A stretch of DNA of 14,697 nucleotides from Prevotella sp. (GCA_017623335.1 JAGAPI010000057.1:1-14697), one strand, 5' to 3'. Numbered from the stretch's first letter, positions 1-6,705 are shown. Notes: generated by a model from the letters alone, not told the origin. Made by a program: numbers and translations.

Positions 1-64
1 AAACGTATCGTTCAGAGTTGCCAACGAATCGTTCACGCGCGCAAACGTATCGTTCAGCTCCGCG
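1..64. repeat. 21-bp tandem repeat at the left edge, three degenerate units
   Basis: Units start at 1, 22 and 43; the first and third share AAACGTATCGTTCAG and the middle one is a variant (AACGAATCGTTCAC). The 21-bp period equals seven codons, so it could encode a coiled-coil heptad. Read on the minus strand it gives LNDTFAR, VNDSLAT, LNDTF, which looks like the start region of a coiled-coil protein divergent from the HU gene. That frame has no ATG after its upstream stop, only a GTG at about 35-37. All plus frames are also open here. I see the repeat; a coding role is inference. Confidence 0.5.
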
Positions 65-121
65 AAATGGGAGGGTACATATTCATCATCATTATTAACA
101 ATTCAAAACCTATTAGAAGTT

Positions 122-589
122 ATGTCATTAAAATTTCAATTGATCCAGTTGCGCAACCCTAAGGTTGCAGGTGAGAAACTGTGGTACGGCTCGGTTAAGC
201 ACGAGCAGCCGACGATGGAGCTCGACGACCTGTCGGAGCACATGTCGAAGCACAACAGCCCGTTCTCGAAGGGTCTCATCAAGGGCATCCTCACCGACAT
301 GGTGGCGTGCATCAAGGAGATGGTTCTCCAGGGCCGCAAGGTGAAGATCAACGATCTTGCCATCTTCTCGCTCAAGGTGAAGTCTAAGGGCGAGAGCGAC
401 CCGAAGGAGTGGACCGTGGCAAAGAACATCACCAACGTTCACCTCAACGCCCGCGCCACGGGTGAGTTCACCATCGACAACCTCAAGGGTGCCACGCTCG
501 TGGAGAGCCCCGACTATGTCAGCCCCCGCCGTGCCGAGGATACACCGGATACTCCCGAAGACCCGGGTACCGGCGGCAGCGGACTTTAA
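122..589 (+). CDS. HU-like DNA-binding protein with Gly-rich tail
   Basis: A 155-residue protein resembling the Bacteroidota HU-like family (the HU domain that occurs fused to winged-helix, Ig or Gly-rich parts). Residues 1 to about 125 form the HU-like part: a helical N-terminal half, the segment GRKVKINDLAIFSLKVKSKG that corresponds to the dimer beta sheet, and a following strand pair (VHLNARATGEF). The last 25 or so residues are acidic, Pro- and Gly-rich and probably disordered, ending GTGGSGL. Family members bind DNA non-specifically as dimers; this paralogue type is usually extra to the housekeeping HU. The ATG at 122 follows an A/T-rich leader; the same frame is open upstream to the window edge, but the protein from Met1 matches the family's typical start. 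It is followed by the smalltalk peptide and an amidase, a common arrangement near Bacteroidales polysaccharide loci. Its molecular role there is not known to me. Confidence 0.88.
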   Translation: MSLKFQLIQLRNPKVAGEKLWYGSVKHEQPTMELDDLSEHMSKHNSPFSKGLIKGILTDMVACIKEMVLQGRKVKINDLAIFSLKVKSKGESDPKEWTVAKNITNVHLNARATGEFTIDNLKGATLVESPDYVSPRRAEDTPDTPEDPGTGGSGL

Positions 590-590
590 T

Positions 591-618
591 CAGTGTTCAG
601 TGTTTAGTGTTCAGTGAT
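591..618. repeat. 7-bp repeats after the HU stop codon
   Basis: Four units of period 7 begin one base after the stop: CAGTGTT, CAGTGTT, TAGTGTT, CAGTGAT. The same heptamer family recurs after the amidase gene (from 1324) and inverted at 1376-1408. Confidence 0.8.
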
Positions 619-631
619 TAGTTATCGGTTC

Positions 632-710
632 CGGGGAGCACCTATGGCAAAACAGATTCATCATTGCGAATGATTACAACATCCATATCACAGCCATATA
701 AGGGCTCCCG
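632..710 (+). other. possible structured RNA element between HU and smalltalk genes
   Basis: Segments 632-648 and 693-710 are roughly complementary (CGGGGAGC.. with ..GGCTCCCG, and TATGGC with GCCATA), which would form an imperfect outer stem. A perfect 6-bp hairpin lies in its loop at 660-674 (ATCATT, GCG, AATGAT). No credible reading frame is present. It could be an attenuator, a terminator without a T tract, or a chance fold; no sequence-based family comes to mind. Confidence 0.3.
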
Positions 711-726
711 ACCGGTTTCCAATGAA

Positions 727-754
727 CACTCCTCACTCCACACTCCACACTAAT
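727..754. repeat. 7-bp repeats before the smalltalk gene
   Basis: Four units of period 7: CACTCCT, CACTCCA, CACTCCA, CACTAAT. The sequence is unlike the CAGTGTT family at 591 but has the same period, and it lies 25 bp upstream of the smalltalk start. Confidence 0.7.
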
Positions 755-757
755 ATT

Positions 758-770
758 TAACCTTTAAAAA
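758..770 (+). promoter_or_regulatory. shared translation-initiation leader, copy 1
   Basis: TAACCTTTAAAAA at 758-770 lies 9 bp before the smalltalk ATG. An identical copy at 887-899 overlaps the smalltalk stop codon and lies 10 bp before the amidase ATG. Conserved sequence and spacing suggest an A-rich ribosome-loading site in place of a Shine-Dalgarno sequence. Confidence 0.4.
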
Positions 771-779
771 TCTAACATT

Positions 780-896
780 ATGAGTTCAACATCAAAGAAA
801 TCAACTTGGAAAACCATCCTCCAGTTTGCCATTACAGTGCTCACAGCACTTCTGACAACCCTCGGCACCAATGCCGCAATTGTAAGTAACCTTTAA
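780..896 (+). CDS. smalltalk protein (38-residue membrane peptide)
   Basis: The frame from ATG 780 to TAA 896 encodes 38 residues. The N-terminus is short, Ser/Lys-rich and polar (residues 1-9), followed by Trp10 and one hydrophobic helix of about 20 residues (roughly 12-36, core LQFAITVLTALLTTLG). This matches the small Bacteroidales proteins named 'smalltalk', which typically sit between an HU-like gene and an N-acetylmuramoyl-L-alanine amidase, exactly as here. The amidase starts 13 bp downstream, so the two are probably co-transcribed. The helix suggests insertion in the inner membrane. One speculative reading is a holin- or antiholin-like partner of the amidase, but nothing in the sequence proves this. 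Start context: TAACCTTTAAAAA lies about 10 bp upstream, and the same 13-mer precedes the amidase start. Confidence 0.85.
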   Translation: MSSTSKKSTWKTILQFAITVLTALLTTLGTNAAIVSNL

Positions 897-899
897 AAA
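887..899 (+). promoter_or_regulatory. shared translation-initiation leader, copy 2
   Basis: Identical 13-mer to that at 758-770. It contains the smalltalk TAA and precedes the amidase ATG by 10 bp, which fits translational coupling of the two genes. Confidence 0.4.
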
Positions 900-909
900 C
901 ATTATCACA

Positions 910-1326
910 ATGCGTAAAATCAACCTTATCGTCATTCACTGCTCGGCAACCCGTGCCGACCGCAGCTTTACCTTTGAGGACCTTCAGGCATGCCACAAGG
1001 CTCGTGGCTTCCGTTCCGTGGGCTATCACTATTACATCACCCGCGACGGTATGCTCTATCCCGGACGCCCTGAGAGTCAGCCCGGTGCCCATGCTCTCCG
1101 CTACAACGCCCACAGCATCGGCATCTGTTATGAAGGCGGACTGGACAGCAACGGTCGCCCTGCCGACACCCGCACCGAGGCACAGAAGGCAACCATGCAC
1201 GAGCTCCTTGTGAGCCTCTGCATGGACTATCCTGAAGCCGAGATCATCGGTCACCGCGACCTGCCTTGGGTCAAGAAAGCCTGTCCATGCTTCGATGTCA
1301 GGAAGTGGCTTTCTGAATTTAAATAG
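910..1326 (+). CDS. N-acetylmuramoyl-L-alanine amidase, T7-lysozyme type
   Basis: A 138-residue amidase_2/PGRP-fold enzyme that would cut the bond between N-acetylmuramic acid and the L-Ala of the stem peptide. Zinc ligands by alignment with T7 lysozyme: His10 (VIHCSAT), His115 (GHRDL) and Cys125 (KKACPCFDV); catalytic residues Tyr39 (GYHYYI) and Lys123. All five are present, so the enzyme should be active. The length is close to T7 lysozyme. No signal peptide is visible, so it is made in the cytoplasm and needs another exit route or acts on cytoplasmic or phage-type substrates; the adjacent one-helix smalltalk peptide is a candidate helper, by inference only. It converges with the phosphatase gene, and its stop codon lies in the left arm of a 16-bp inverted repeat. 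Confidence 0.92.
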   Translation: MRKINLIVIHCSATRADRSFTFEDLQACHKARGFRSVGYHYYITRDGMLYPGRPESQPGAHALRYNAHSIGICYEGGLDSNGRPADTRTEAQKATMHELLVSLCMDYPEAEIIGHRDLPWVKKACPCFDVRKWLSEFK

Positions 1327-1408
1327 TGTTCAGTGTTTAGTGTTCGGTGTTCAGTTGAGTTTTATACGCAGCCAATTAAACACTGAACGCCGAACACTGA
1401 ACACTATT
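1322..1408. terminator. long inverted repeat between convergent genes
   Basis: AATAGTGTTCAGTGTT at 1322-1337 and its perfect complement at 1393-1408 form a 16-bp stem; inner parts 1338-1357 and 1375-1392 pair partly. Both arms are built of GTGTTCA-type heptamers. The left arm contains the amidase stop and the right arm holds the last codons of the convergent phosphatase gene. It probably acts as a bidirectional terminator, though no classic T tract follows either arm. Confidence 0.55.
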
Positions 1409-2089
1409 CAAGCTTTTCTTTGCAACGCTCCTCACGATGGTTGTTTCCCAAATCTTGAGACTGTGGGTGTCACTGCCCGTCATGTCGCAGAGATTGTTCT
1501 TCAGCATCCATTCCGCCTTCTTTTTCACTGGCGGACCGTACATTCCGGCAATGGAGGGCAGGTTAATCTGAAACTTTACTCCCATGGCTTTCAGTCTGTG
1601 GTAATCTTCTATGTTCATGTATGCGTAGCGTTCGGGATGTGCCAGCACGGGGGTATATCCTTTTGCCTTGATGCGGAGCATGATGTTGGTCAACCCTATG
1701 GGAGGGTTGAAGTAGGATGTCTCCACCAGCAGATACTCACCGTATTTCCCCAACGGCAACAGGTCGCCTTTTTCCAGCCTTTCCTCAAACAGGTTGTCGA
1801 GCATGTTCTCGGCGGCAAGGTTTAGGATTACGCTGCCCCGATACACGGAACGCAGCTCACGGAACCGTTCTCTCAGGTCTGCCGTTCTGTTGGGCATGTC
1901 CTCCATGATGTGCGGTGTGAGCCACACTCTCCTTATGCCCAGCCATTCGTATGACTCGAGTATCTGCAGGGTCTCGTCCATGGTCTGTGCCCCGTCGTCC
2001 ACGCCCGGCAGCAGATGGCTGTGCCAGTCGGTATAGCCTTGCAACATGCCGCTGTCGGCTATGGTTGTGTGTCTGTTGAAGAAAAACAT
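1376..2089 (-). CDS. CpsB/YwqE-type PHP-domain tyrosine phosphatase
   Basis: A 237-residue metal-dependent protein-tyrosine phosphatase of the PHP fold, expected to dephosphorylate the Tyr tail of the Wzc-like kinase encoded just upstream in the same operon. Metal and catalytic motifs are complete: His23 and His25 in DWHSHLLPGVDDG with Asp32, His60 (LTPHIM), Glu94 (AAEN), His152 (LAHPERY), Asp208 and His210 (GSDTHS). The start MFFFNRHTT fits the family's usual N-terminus, about 20 residues before the HSH motif. The C-terminus is odd: after KKSL the last ten residues (NSVQCSAFSV) are encoded by the heptamer repeat shared with the neighbouring intergenic region, so the native tail seems to have been replaced or extended by repeat DNA. 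It is the last gene of the operon, separated from wzc by 266 bp of repeats, unlike the 6-11 bp gaps elsewhere. Confidence 0.92.
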   Translation of the reverse strand: MFFFNRHTTIADSGMLQGYTDWHSHLLPGVDDGAQTMDETLQILESYEWLGIRRVWLTPHIMEDMPNRTADLRERFRELRSVYRGSVILNLAAENMLDNLFEERLEKGDLLPLGKYGEYLLVETSYFNPPIGLTNIMLRIKAKGYTPVLAHPERYAYMNIEDYHRLKAMGVKFQINLPSIAGMYGPPVKKKAEWMLKNNLCDMTGSDTHSLKIWETTIVRSVAKKSLNSVQCSAFSV

Positions 2090-2095
2090 TTTTTA

Positions 2096-2280
2096 AATGA
2101 AGAATGAAGAGTGAAGAATGAAGAATCTTTTTGAGTGAAGAGTGAAGAAAATGAAGAATGAAGAGTGAAGAATGAAGAATCTTTTTGAGTGAAGAGTGAA
2201 GAAAATGAAGAATGAAGAGTGAAGAATGAAGAATCTTTTTGAATGAAGAGTGAAGAATGAAGAATTTTTGAGTGAAGAAT
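2096..2280. repeat. 54-bp tandem repeat built of 7-bp units
   Basis: Units begin at 2096, 2150 and 2204, exactly 54 bp apart; the third diverges after about 40 bp. Each unit contains nested heptamers of the kind TGAAGAA / TGAAGAG followed by TCTTTTTGAG. A 24-bp segment repeats perfectly at 2096-2119, 2150-2173 and 2204-2227. The array fills most of the gap between wzc and the phosphatase gene. Because 54 is a multiple of three, the minus strand reads as a 74-residue Ser/Phe-rich frame; I regard that as non-coding. Confidence 0.9.
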
Positions 2281-2320
2281 CATATCGAATCTAATAAAAG
2301 CGTAATCAACGCGCAGCCAG

Positions 2321-2350
2321 ATTCTTCACTCTTCATTCTTCATTCTTCAT
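2321..2350. repeat. inverted copy of the heptamer array after the wzc stop
   Basis: A 30-bp stretch starting ATTCTTCACTCTTCATTC is the reverse complement of the array units at 2096-2227; 24 bp match perfectly. In the direction of operon transcription it lies 5 bp past the wzc stop, so the mRNA could fold it against any of the three array copies. In that direction it puts TGA in all three frames. Confidence 0.75.
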
Positions 2351-2355
2351 TTTTA

Positions 2356-4764
2356 TTATTCATCATTTTTCCCATAACCGTAATGGTAGCCATATTTATA
2401 ACCGTATTTATAACCGTATTTGTAGCCGTAGCGTCCTGAGCCTCCGTCGGTGCCGTTGAGGATTACAGACATGTTCTTGTACTTCTTGTCGGTGTAGAAC
2501 TTCTCTATTTCGGGCAGCATGCTGCGGTCGAGCAGTCCGGCACGGATGATAAACAGCGTGACGTCCGCCAGTTTGCTGATGATGGCGGCATCGGCAACAA
2601 TCTCCACCGGAGGACAGTCGATGAAGATATAGTCGTACTCCTTGCGCAGGTGTTCCAACAGCCGTTGCAGCCGCTCGGCGAAGAGCAGCTCCGTGGGGTT
2701 GGGAGGTATGGTGCCTACGGGAATGATGTCTGGCGCGGCACCGTCGTCGGCAGGACGGTAGATGATTTCCGCCACGCTGCCCACCTGTCCTGCAAGGAAG
2801 TCGGATATGCCGGGCTTTGGCTTATCCACATATTCGCTGAGCGAGCCCTTGCGCAGGTCGAGGTCGATGGCGAGCACGCGCTTGTCCTTGATGGCAAGGC
2901 TCTTGGCGAGGTTGTATGTTATGAATGTCTTTCCGCTGCCGGGATTGGCTGAGGTGAGCATGATGATGCGTGCGCCGTCAGCCTTTCCCACAACAAATTC
3001 CAGATTTGTACGTACCACGCGGAATGCCTCGTTGATGACATTGCGGCTTTTCTCCTTGACCACCACCGCAGCTTTTTCCTCCGTATTCTTACGGCGTGAG
3101 AAGAGTCCTTTCTTCTTGTGGAAGGCAAACGGCAGCTCGCCCACAAACGGTATGGTGAGCGCTTCAAGGTCTTTTCTGCCGCGCACCACGGTGTTCATGT
3201 TCTCGCGCATGAAGATGATGACCACAGGTATGAGCAGTCCCAGGGCAAACGCCACCAGGAGGATGTTCTTTTTCACGGGGGCTGTGGGCATCATGCTTCC
3301 GCCCGGTGTGGTGATGATGCGGGTGTTGTAGGCTGTGAACGCCTGCGACAGCTCGTTTTCCTCACGTTTCTGGAGCAGATAGAGATAGAGCGACTCCTTC
3401 ACCTTCTGCTGGCGCTCCACGCTGAGCAGGTATTTAGCCTGCTTGGGGTTGGATGCAATGCGCGAGGTAGCCTGTCCGCCGTAGCTCTGCTGCGATGCTA
3501 TCTGCGAGTTGATAGCCACCAGCTGGTTGTCGATGGATGTCAGCAGAGCCTTGCGCATGGCTGCGAGCGATGCGTCCATCTCCACGGCAAGCGGGTTTTT
3601 CTCGCTGCTGTTTGCCACGAGGTTGTTGCGTTCGAGCAGCTGGTTGTTGTATGCCGTTATCTGTGCCGCGATGTTGGGATTGTCAATGCCCGAGTTGGCA
3701 GGCAGAAGCTGCTGGCGGTTAGCCTCACTGCTGAGGTAGCTGCGTATGTGGCGCGCCATGTACGCCTGGTTGTTCAGGTCCTTGATGGCGGCGTTAGCCT
3801 CGTTAGCCTGTGTCATGTACATGTTGGCGGCAGCCTGCACGTCGGGCAGCAGGTGGGCGCTCTTGTATGACGAAATGTCGTTGTCCACGTTTCCAAGCTC
3901 GCCCTCAATCACTCCGAGACGCTCGTTGATGAACATCGAGGTGCTTACGGCAATCTGGTTCTTGTCCTTCACCCAGTTCTCGTTGTACACTGCGATAAGA
4001 GTGTTGAGCACCTCCTCGGCACGCTGGATGCTTACATCCTGGAATGACAGGGATATGATGTTCGACTTCTCGTCGCTCTGCGCTATGGCGAGACGTGTGG
4101 AGGCGTTGCTTATGGCATCCTTCACGGTGGAGCGGTGAACCTCTATGTCTGCCTCCTGTCCCTTACGGTAGTGTCCTGTTGGCGTGACGGCAATCTTGCC
4201 TAACGGGCTTTTAACGGTGGCTCCCAGTTTTGCCCTTAGCGTGCCGTCAGCGGATGCGCCGTTGCGCGTGATGTCGCTGACGGTATATTGCCCAGCCTTG
4301 TCGATATGCAGGAGGAACGATGCCGACTCGTTGTCGGGAAGGTCGGCAAGCGTTACCGTCACGGGCAGCTGGTCGCCGTAGATGGTATTCTTATGGAACC
4401 GTCCTTCCACAAGATAGGTCATTTCAAGATGGAGCCTCGCCACCACCTCGCGCATGAGGTCGGGCGACTGCAGGGTTCCCATCTCATTGTTCACATTGGT
4501 GCTTGTGGTAAACATTCCGAAGTCGGCAAAGGATTCTATTTCGGAATTTGCCGACTTGCCTTTGGAGTCGTCCTTGATGAGAATCGATGCCGAGCGTGTG
4601 TACACGGGAGGTGTTGTCAGCAGATAAGCCACTGCCGCCCCGATACATACTGCAAGCGAAAGCACAAACCAGTACCACCTGCCAAGGCAGAGGTAGAAAA
4701 GATCCTGTATGCGTATGAAGTCCTGCTGGTTCTGAGCAGGGGTGTTCCTTTGTATTGTTGACAT
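2356..4764 (-). CDS. wzc: Wzc-like polysaccharide co-polymerase and BY-kinase
   Basis: An 802-residue inner-membrane protein that combines the chain-length/export regulator (Wzz-like) with a bacterial tyrosine autokinase. Order: cytoplasmic N-terminus with IRIQDLFYLCLGRW (about 17-30); TM1 (about 31-50); periplasmic Wzz domain and coiled coil; a GNVR-like segment near 430-490; TM2 (about 498-517); then the kinase domain. Walker A is ANPGSGKTF with Lys612, Walker A' is LAIDLDLRKG, and Walker B is YIFIDCPP. The C-terminus has ten tyrosines at every second position from 779 to 797 (YGYK units), the expected autophosphorylation cluster. The length fits Bacteroidota homologues that carry both modules on one chain. 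It lies 10 bp after the Wza-like gene, with which it should form the trans-envelope export complex; the phosphatase gene follows. Confidence 0.95.
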   Translation of the reverse strand: MSTIQRNTPAQNQQDFIRIQDLFYLCLGRWYWFVLSLAVCIGAAVAYLLTTPPVYTRSASILIKDDSKGKSANSEIESFADFGMFTTSTNVNNEMGTLQSPDLMREVVARLHLEMTYLVEGRFHKNTIYGDQLPVTVTLADLPDNESASFLLHIDKAGQYTVSDITRNGASADGTLRAKLGATVKSPLGKIAVTPTGHYRKGQEADIEVHRSTVKDAISNASTRLAIAQSDEKSNIISLSFQDVSIQRAEEVLNTLIAVYNENWVKDKNQIAVSTSMFINERLGVIEGELGNVDNDISSYKSAHLLPDVQAAANMYMTQANEANAAIKDLNNQAYMARHIRSYLSSEANRQQLLPANSGIDNPNIAAQITAYNNQLLERNNLVANSSEKNPLAVEMDASLAAMRKALLTSIDNQLVAINSQIASQQSYGGQATSRIASNPKQAKYLLSVERQQKVKESLYLYLLQKREENELSQAFTAYNTRIITTPGGSMMPTAPVKKNILLVAFALGLLIPVVIIFMRENMNTVVRGRKDLEALTIPFVGELPFAFHKKKGLFSRRKNTEEKAAVVVKEKSRNVINEAFRVVRTNLEFVVGKADGARIIMLTSANPGSGKTFITYNLAKSLAIKDKRVLAIDLDLRKGSLSEYVDKPKPGISDFLAGQVGSVAEIIYRPADDGAAPDIIPVGTIPPNPTELLFAERLQRLLEHLRKEYDYIFIDCPPVEIVADAAIISKLADVTLFIIRAGLLDRSMLPEIEKFYTDKKYKNMSVILNGTDGGSGRYGYKYGYKYGYKYGYHYGYGKNDE
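2374..2430 (-). repeat. 12-bp repeats encoding the Tyr tail of Wzc
   Basis: On the plus strand the unit ATAACCGTATTT recurs with small changes, each encoding Gly-Tyr-Lys-Tyr. The best-conserved units (near 2391-2420) are almost identical at the DNA level, so the number of tyrosines could change by slippage without a frameshift. Confidence 0.7.
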
Positions 4765-4774
4765 GTTTTTTTAT

Positions 4775-5575
4775 CTATTTTGCTATGAGCACTGCTATAG
4801 ATGTGATCAGCGATGCCAGTGAAATCCAGAAAGAGGTGGTGCGCACGTTGTTGCCGTTCACGGTAGACTGGCGTGCCTTTGTGTCGTTAGGCTCCACATA
4901 TATCACGTCGCCCTGCTGCAGATAATACACCGGCGAGGTGTAGATATGGTCGGCGGAGCAGAGGTTGACGCCATATACACGTTGCACGCCGTTTTCCTGG
5001 CGCAGCACCAGCACCTTCTCGCGCTTGCCGAAGATTGTCAGGTCGCCAGCCTCGCTGATGGCATCGAGAATGGTAAGGTTGTCGCGGTCGATGTTGACTC
5101 TGCCCACCTTGTTCACCTCACCCAATACCGACACGAAGAGATTCATGAACTCCACGGTAATCACGGGCTCCTTTGCCAGCTCCTTCTCCTTCAGCAGCCG
5201 GGTGAGGTGACTGGCTATCTGCTCGCGGGTCATACCCTCCACCTTTACTTTTCCCAACACGGGGAAGTTGATGAATCCGCCGGAGTCTACGGTGTAGCCC
5301 GACAGTCCGCGGCTGGTGCCGGAGCCATTGTTTTCCTGTCCTATCTGCTGTGACAGGATGGGCAGGTTGAACAGATTGGTCAGTTTGGGGTCCTGACAGT
5401 TCACCAGGATTGACAGCTTGTCCTTGGGGCGCACCGTGATTTCCACAGGGTCTGTGACCGACTGTTCTGTTATGCCCGGACGCAGGTCCTGGAAATAGGT
5501 GATTCCCTTAGGGGTGGAGCACGATGCTGCAAGCAGCACCGTGACGGTTAGTGATAAAATTTTGCAAAATCTCAT
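4775..5575 (-). CDS. wza: Wza-like polysaccharide export lipoprotein
   Basis: A 266-residue protein if it starts at ATG 5573-5575. I prefer this start over an in-frame ATG at 5647 because it begins at once with a lipoprotein signal (MRFCKILSL...LLAASC, lipid on Cys19) and leaves an 11-bp gap to the preceding gene instead of a 61-bp overlap. Domains: a polysaccharide-export (PES) domain from about residue 40 (PVEITVRPKDKLSILV) to about 140, with an insert rich in Gly/Asn/Ser, then one SLBB domain (FVSVLGEVNKVGRVNI...LTILDAISEAGDL), then a C-terminal hydrophobic segment (FWISLASLITSIAVLIAK) that may cross the outer membrane. It should form the outer-membrane ring paired with the Wzc-like protein. 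It is shorter than E. coli Wza, as is usual for Bacteroidota homologues with fewer SLBB repeats. Confidence 0.92.
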   Translation of the reverse strand: MRFCKILSLTVTVLLAASCSTPKGITYFQDLRPGITEQSVTDPVEITVRPKDKLSILVNCQDPKLTNLFNLPILSQQIGQENNGSGTSRGLSGYTVDSGGFINFPVLGKVKVEGMTREQIASHLTRLLKEKELAKEPVITVEFMNLFVSVLGEVNKVGRVNIDRDNLTILDAISEAGDLTIFGKREKVLVLRQENGVQRVYGVNLCSADHIYTSPVYYLQQGDVIYVEPNDTKARQSTVNGNNVRTTSFWISLASLITSIAVLIAK

Positions 5576-5586
5576 TTTTATTGTAT

Positions 5587-6699
5587 CTATAGTTTGTTTT
5601 TCTGAAAATACTGATTCTGGTCTATTATTGTATTTGCGACTATCCAAACCAATACGTCAATACATAGCAGAAATGTTATGTCAATGTGTGCTGAAAGTCC
5701 GATGTTGAGCAGTGTAAGGAGTGTGGATGCCAGTACAATGGTGACCATTGCCGTGCGCTGATGCAGTCCCAAGGCGAGCAGTTTATGGTGAATGTGGCTC
5801 TTGTCGGGCAGGAAAGGGTTTTTGCCGGTGCGTACACGGTGAATATATACTCTTACCACATCAAGACATGGAACCAGCAGTGGGGCGAATGCCAGGACAA
5901 ATGGATTTGTCTGATTTGTGGATTCTCCGTCTGATATATGTAAAATATGTATGCTGAGAAAACATAGCATGATGCCTATTGTAAGACTGCCTGTGTCGCC
6001 CATGAAAATCTTGCGTCCTTTCTCTGCCTTTCCGAACACATTATAATAATAGAAAGGTATAAGTACTCCGAGAGTGGCAAACGAAAGCATGGCGTAGATG
6101 TACTGATGGAAATGGACAAACGTAAGCCCATAGAACAGAAATGCAATGCTGCACAGACCGGAGGCAAGCCCGTCGATGCCGTCAATGAGATTGATGGCGT
6201 TGATTATGAACACAGTGGCGAAGATGGTCAGGGGTATGCTTGCCCATTCCGGCAGACGGTGGATGAAGAACATGCCGTGCAGATCGGATAATGACACACC
6301 ACCGGCAATCAGCATTACTCCACAGACTATCTGAATGAAGAACTTGGCGCGGTAGCGCACACCTATCAGATCGTCGGCAATGCCGACAAGATACAGCATG
6401 AGAATGGCGCAGAAAGCATAGGTTAAAGGCTGTGTCTCCATGCCGATGGCGTTGAGAAGCTCATAGTGCCCCGCTGAGACATTGACAGCCAGCAGTAGGG
6501 CGAAGGAGAAGAACACCACGGGCTTGAACGCTATGCCGCCCAGTCGCGGCACTACACAATGGTGTATTTTTCTCTCATTAGGCTCGTCGAACAGTCTTCT
6601 GCGGAATGCAATGAGGAGAATCTGCGGTATGACTATTCCTGCGAAAAATATACACAAAAAGAATACAGACAATAGGTTGACAATCCAAATCGTGCTCAT
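5587..6699 (-). CDS. WecA/MraY-family undecaprenyl-phosphate sugar-1-phosphate transferase
   Basis: A 370-residue multi-pass membrane protein (about ten hydrophobic segments) of the polyprenyl-phosphate N-acetylhexosamine-1-phosphate transferase family. It would start glycan assembly by moving a HexNAc-1-phosphate from a UDP-sugar to undecaprenyl phosphate. Visible motifs: the Asp pair GIADDLIGVR, NAINLIDGIDGLASG, KIFMGDTGSL, and a His cluster SHIHHKLLALGL near the C-terminus, typical of the WecA branch and not of MraY. The usual N-terminal DEPNERKIH and PRLGGIAF segments are intact. The gap to upxY is 6 bp and to the wza-like gene 11 bp, so it is co-transcribed. It is the only sugar transferase in the operon. 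The donor sugar cannot be read from sequence; GlcNAc is the common case. Confidence 0.93.
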   Translation of the reverse strand: MSTIWIVNLLSVFFLCIFFAGIVIPQILLIAFRRRLFDEPNERKIHHCVVPRLGGIAFKPVVFFSFALLLAVNVSAGHYELLNAIGMETQPLTYAFCAILMLYLVGIADDLIGVRYRAKFFIQIVCGVMLIAGGVSLSDLHGMFFIHRLPEWASIPLTIFATVFIINAINLIDGIDGLASGLCSIAFLFYGLTFVHFHQYIYAMLSFATLGVLIPFYYYNVFGKAEKGRKIFMGDTGSLTIGIMLCFLSIHILHISDGESTNQTNPFVLAFAPLLVPCLDVVRVYIHRVRTGKNPFLPDKSHIHHKLLALGLHQRTAMVTIVLASTLLTLLNIGLSAHIDITFLLCIDVLVWIVANTIIDQNQYFQKNKL

Positions 6700-6705
6700 G
6701 TTTTT

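Noticed and set aside
2059..2283. A 74-residue minus-strand frame made of Ser/Phe/His repeats
   Set aside because: It is only the 54-bp tandem array read through; the unit length is a multiple of three, so the frame stays open without selection. It also overlaps the phosphatase start.
2096..2350. CRISPR-like array
   Set aside because: Spacers are themselves repeats, there is no unique spacer content, and no cas genes are present.
3118..3870. A 250-residue plus-strand open frame opposite wzc
   Set aside because: Low-complexity His/Val/Leu-rich product typical of the antisense of a G/C-rich gene; wzc has clear motifs throughout.
5576..5647. An upstream ATG extending the Wza-like protein by 24 residues
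   Set aside because: It would overlap the preceding gene by 61 bp and bury the lipoprotein signal peptide; the ATG at 5575 is better.
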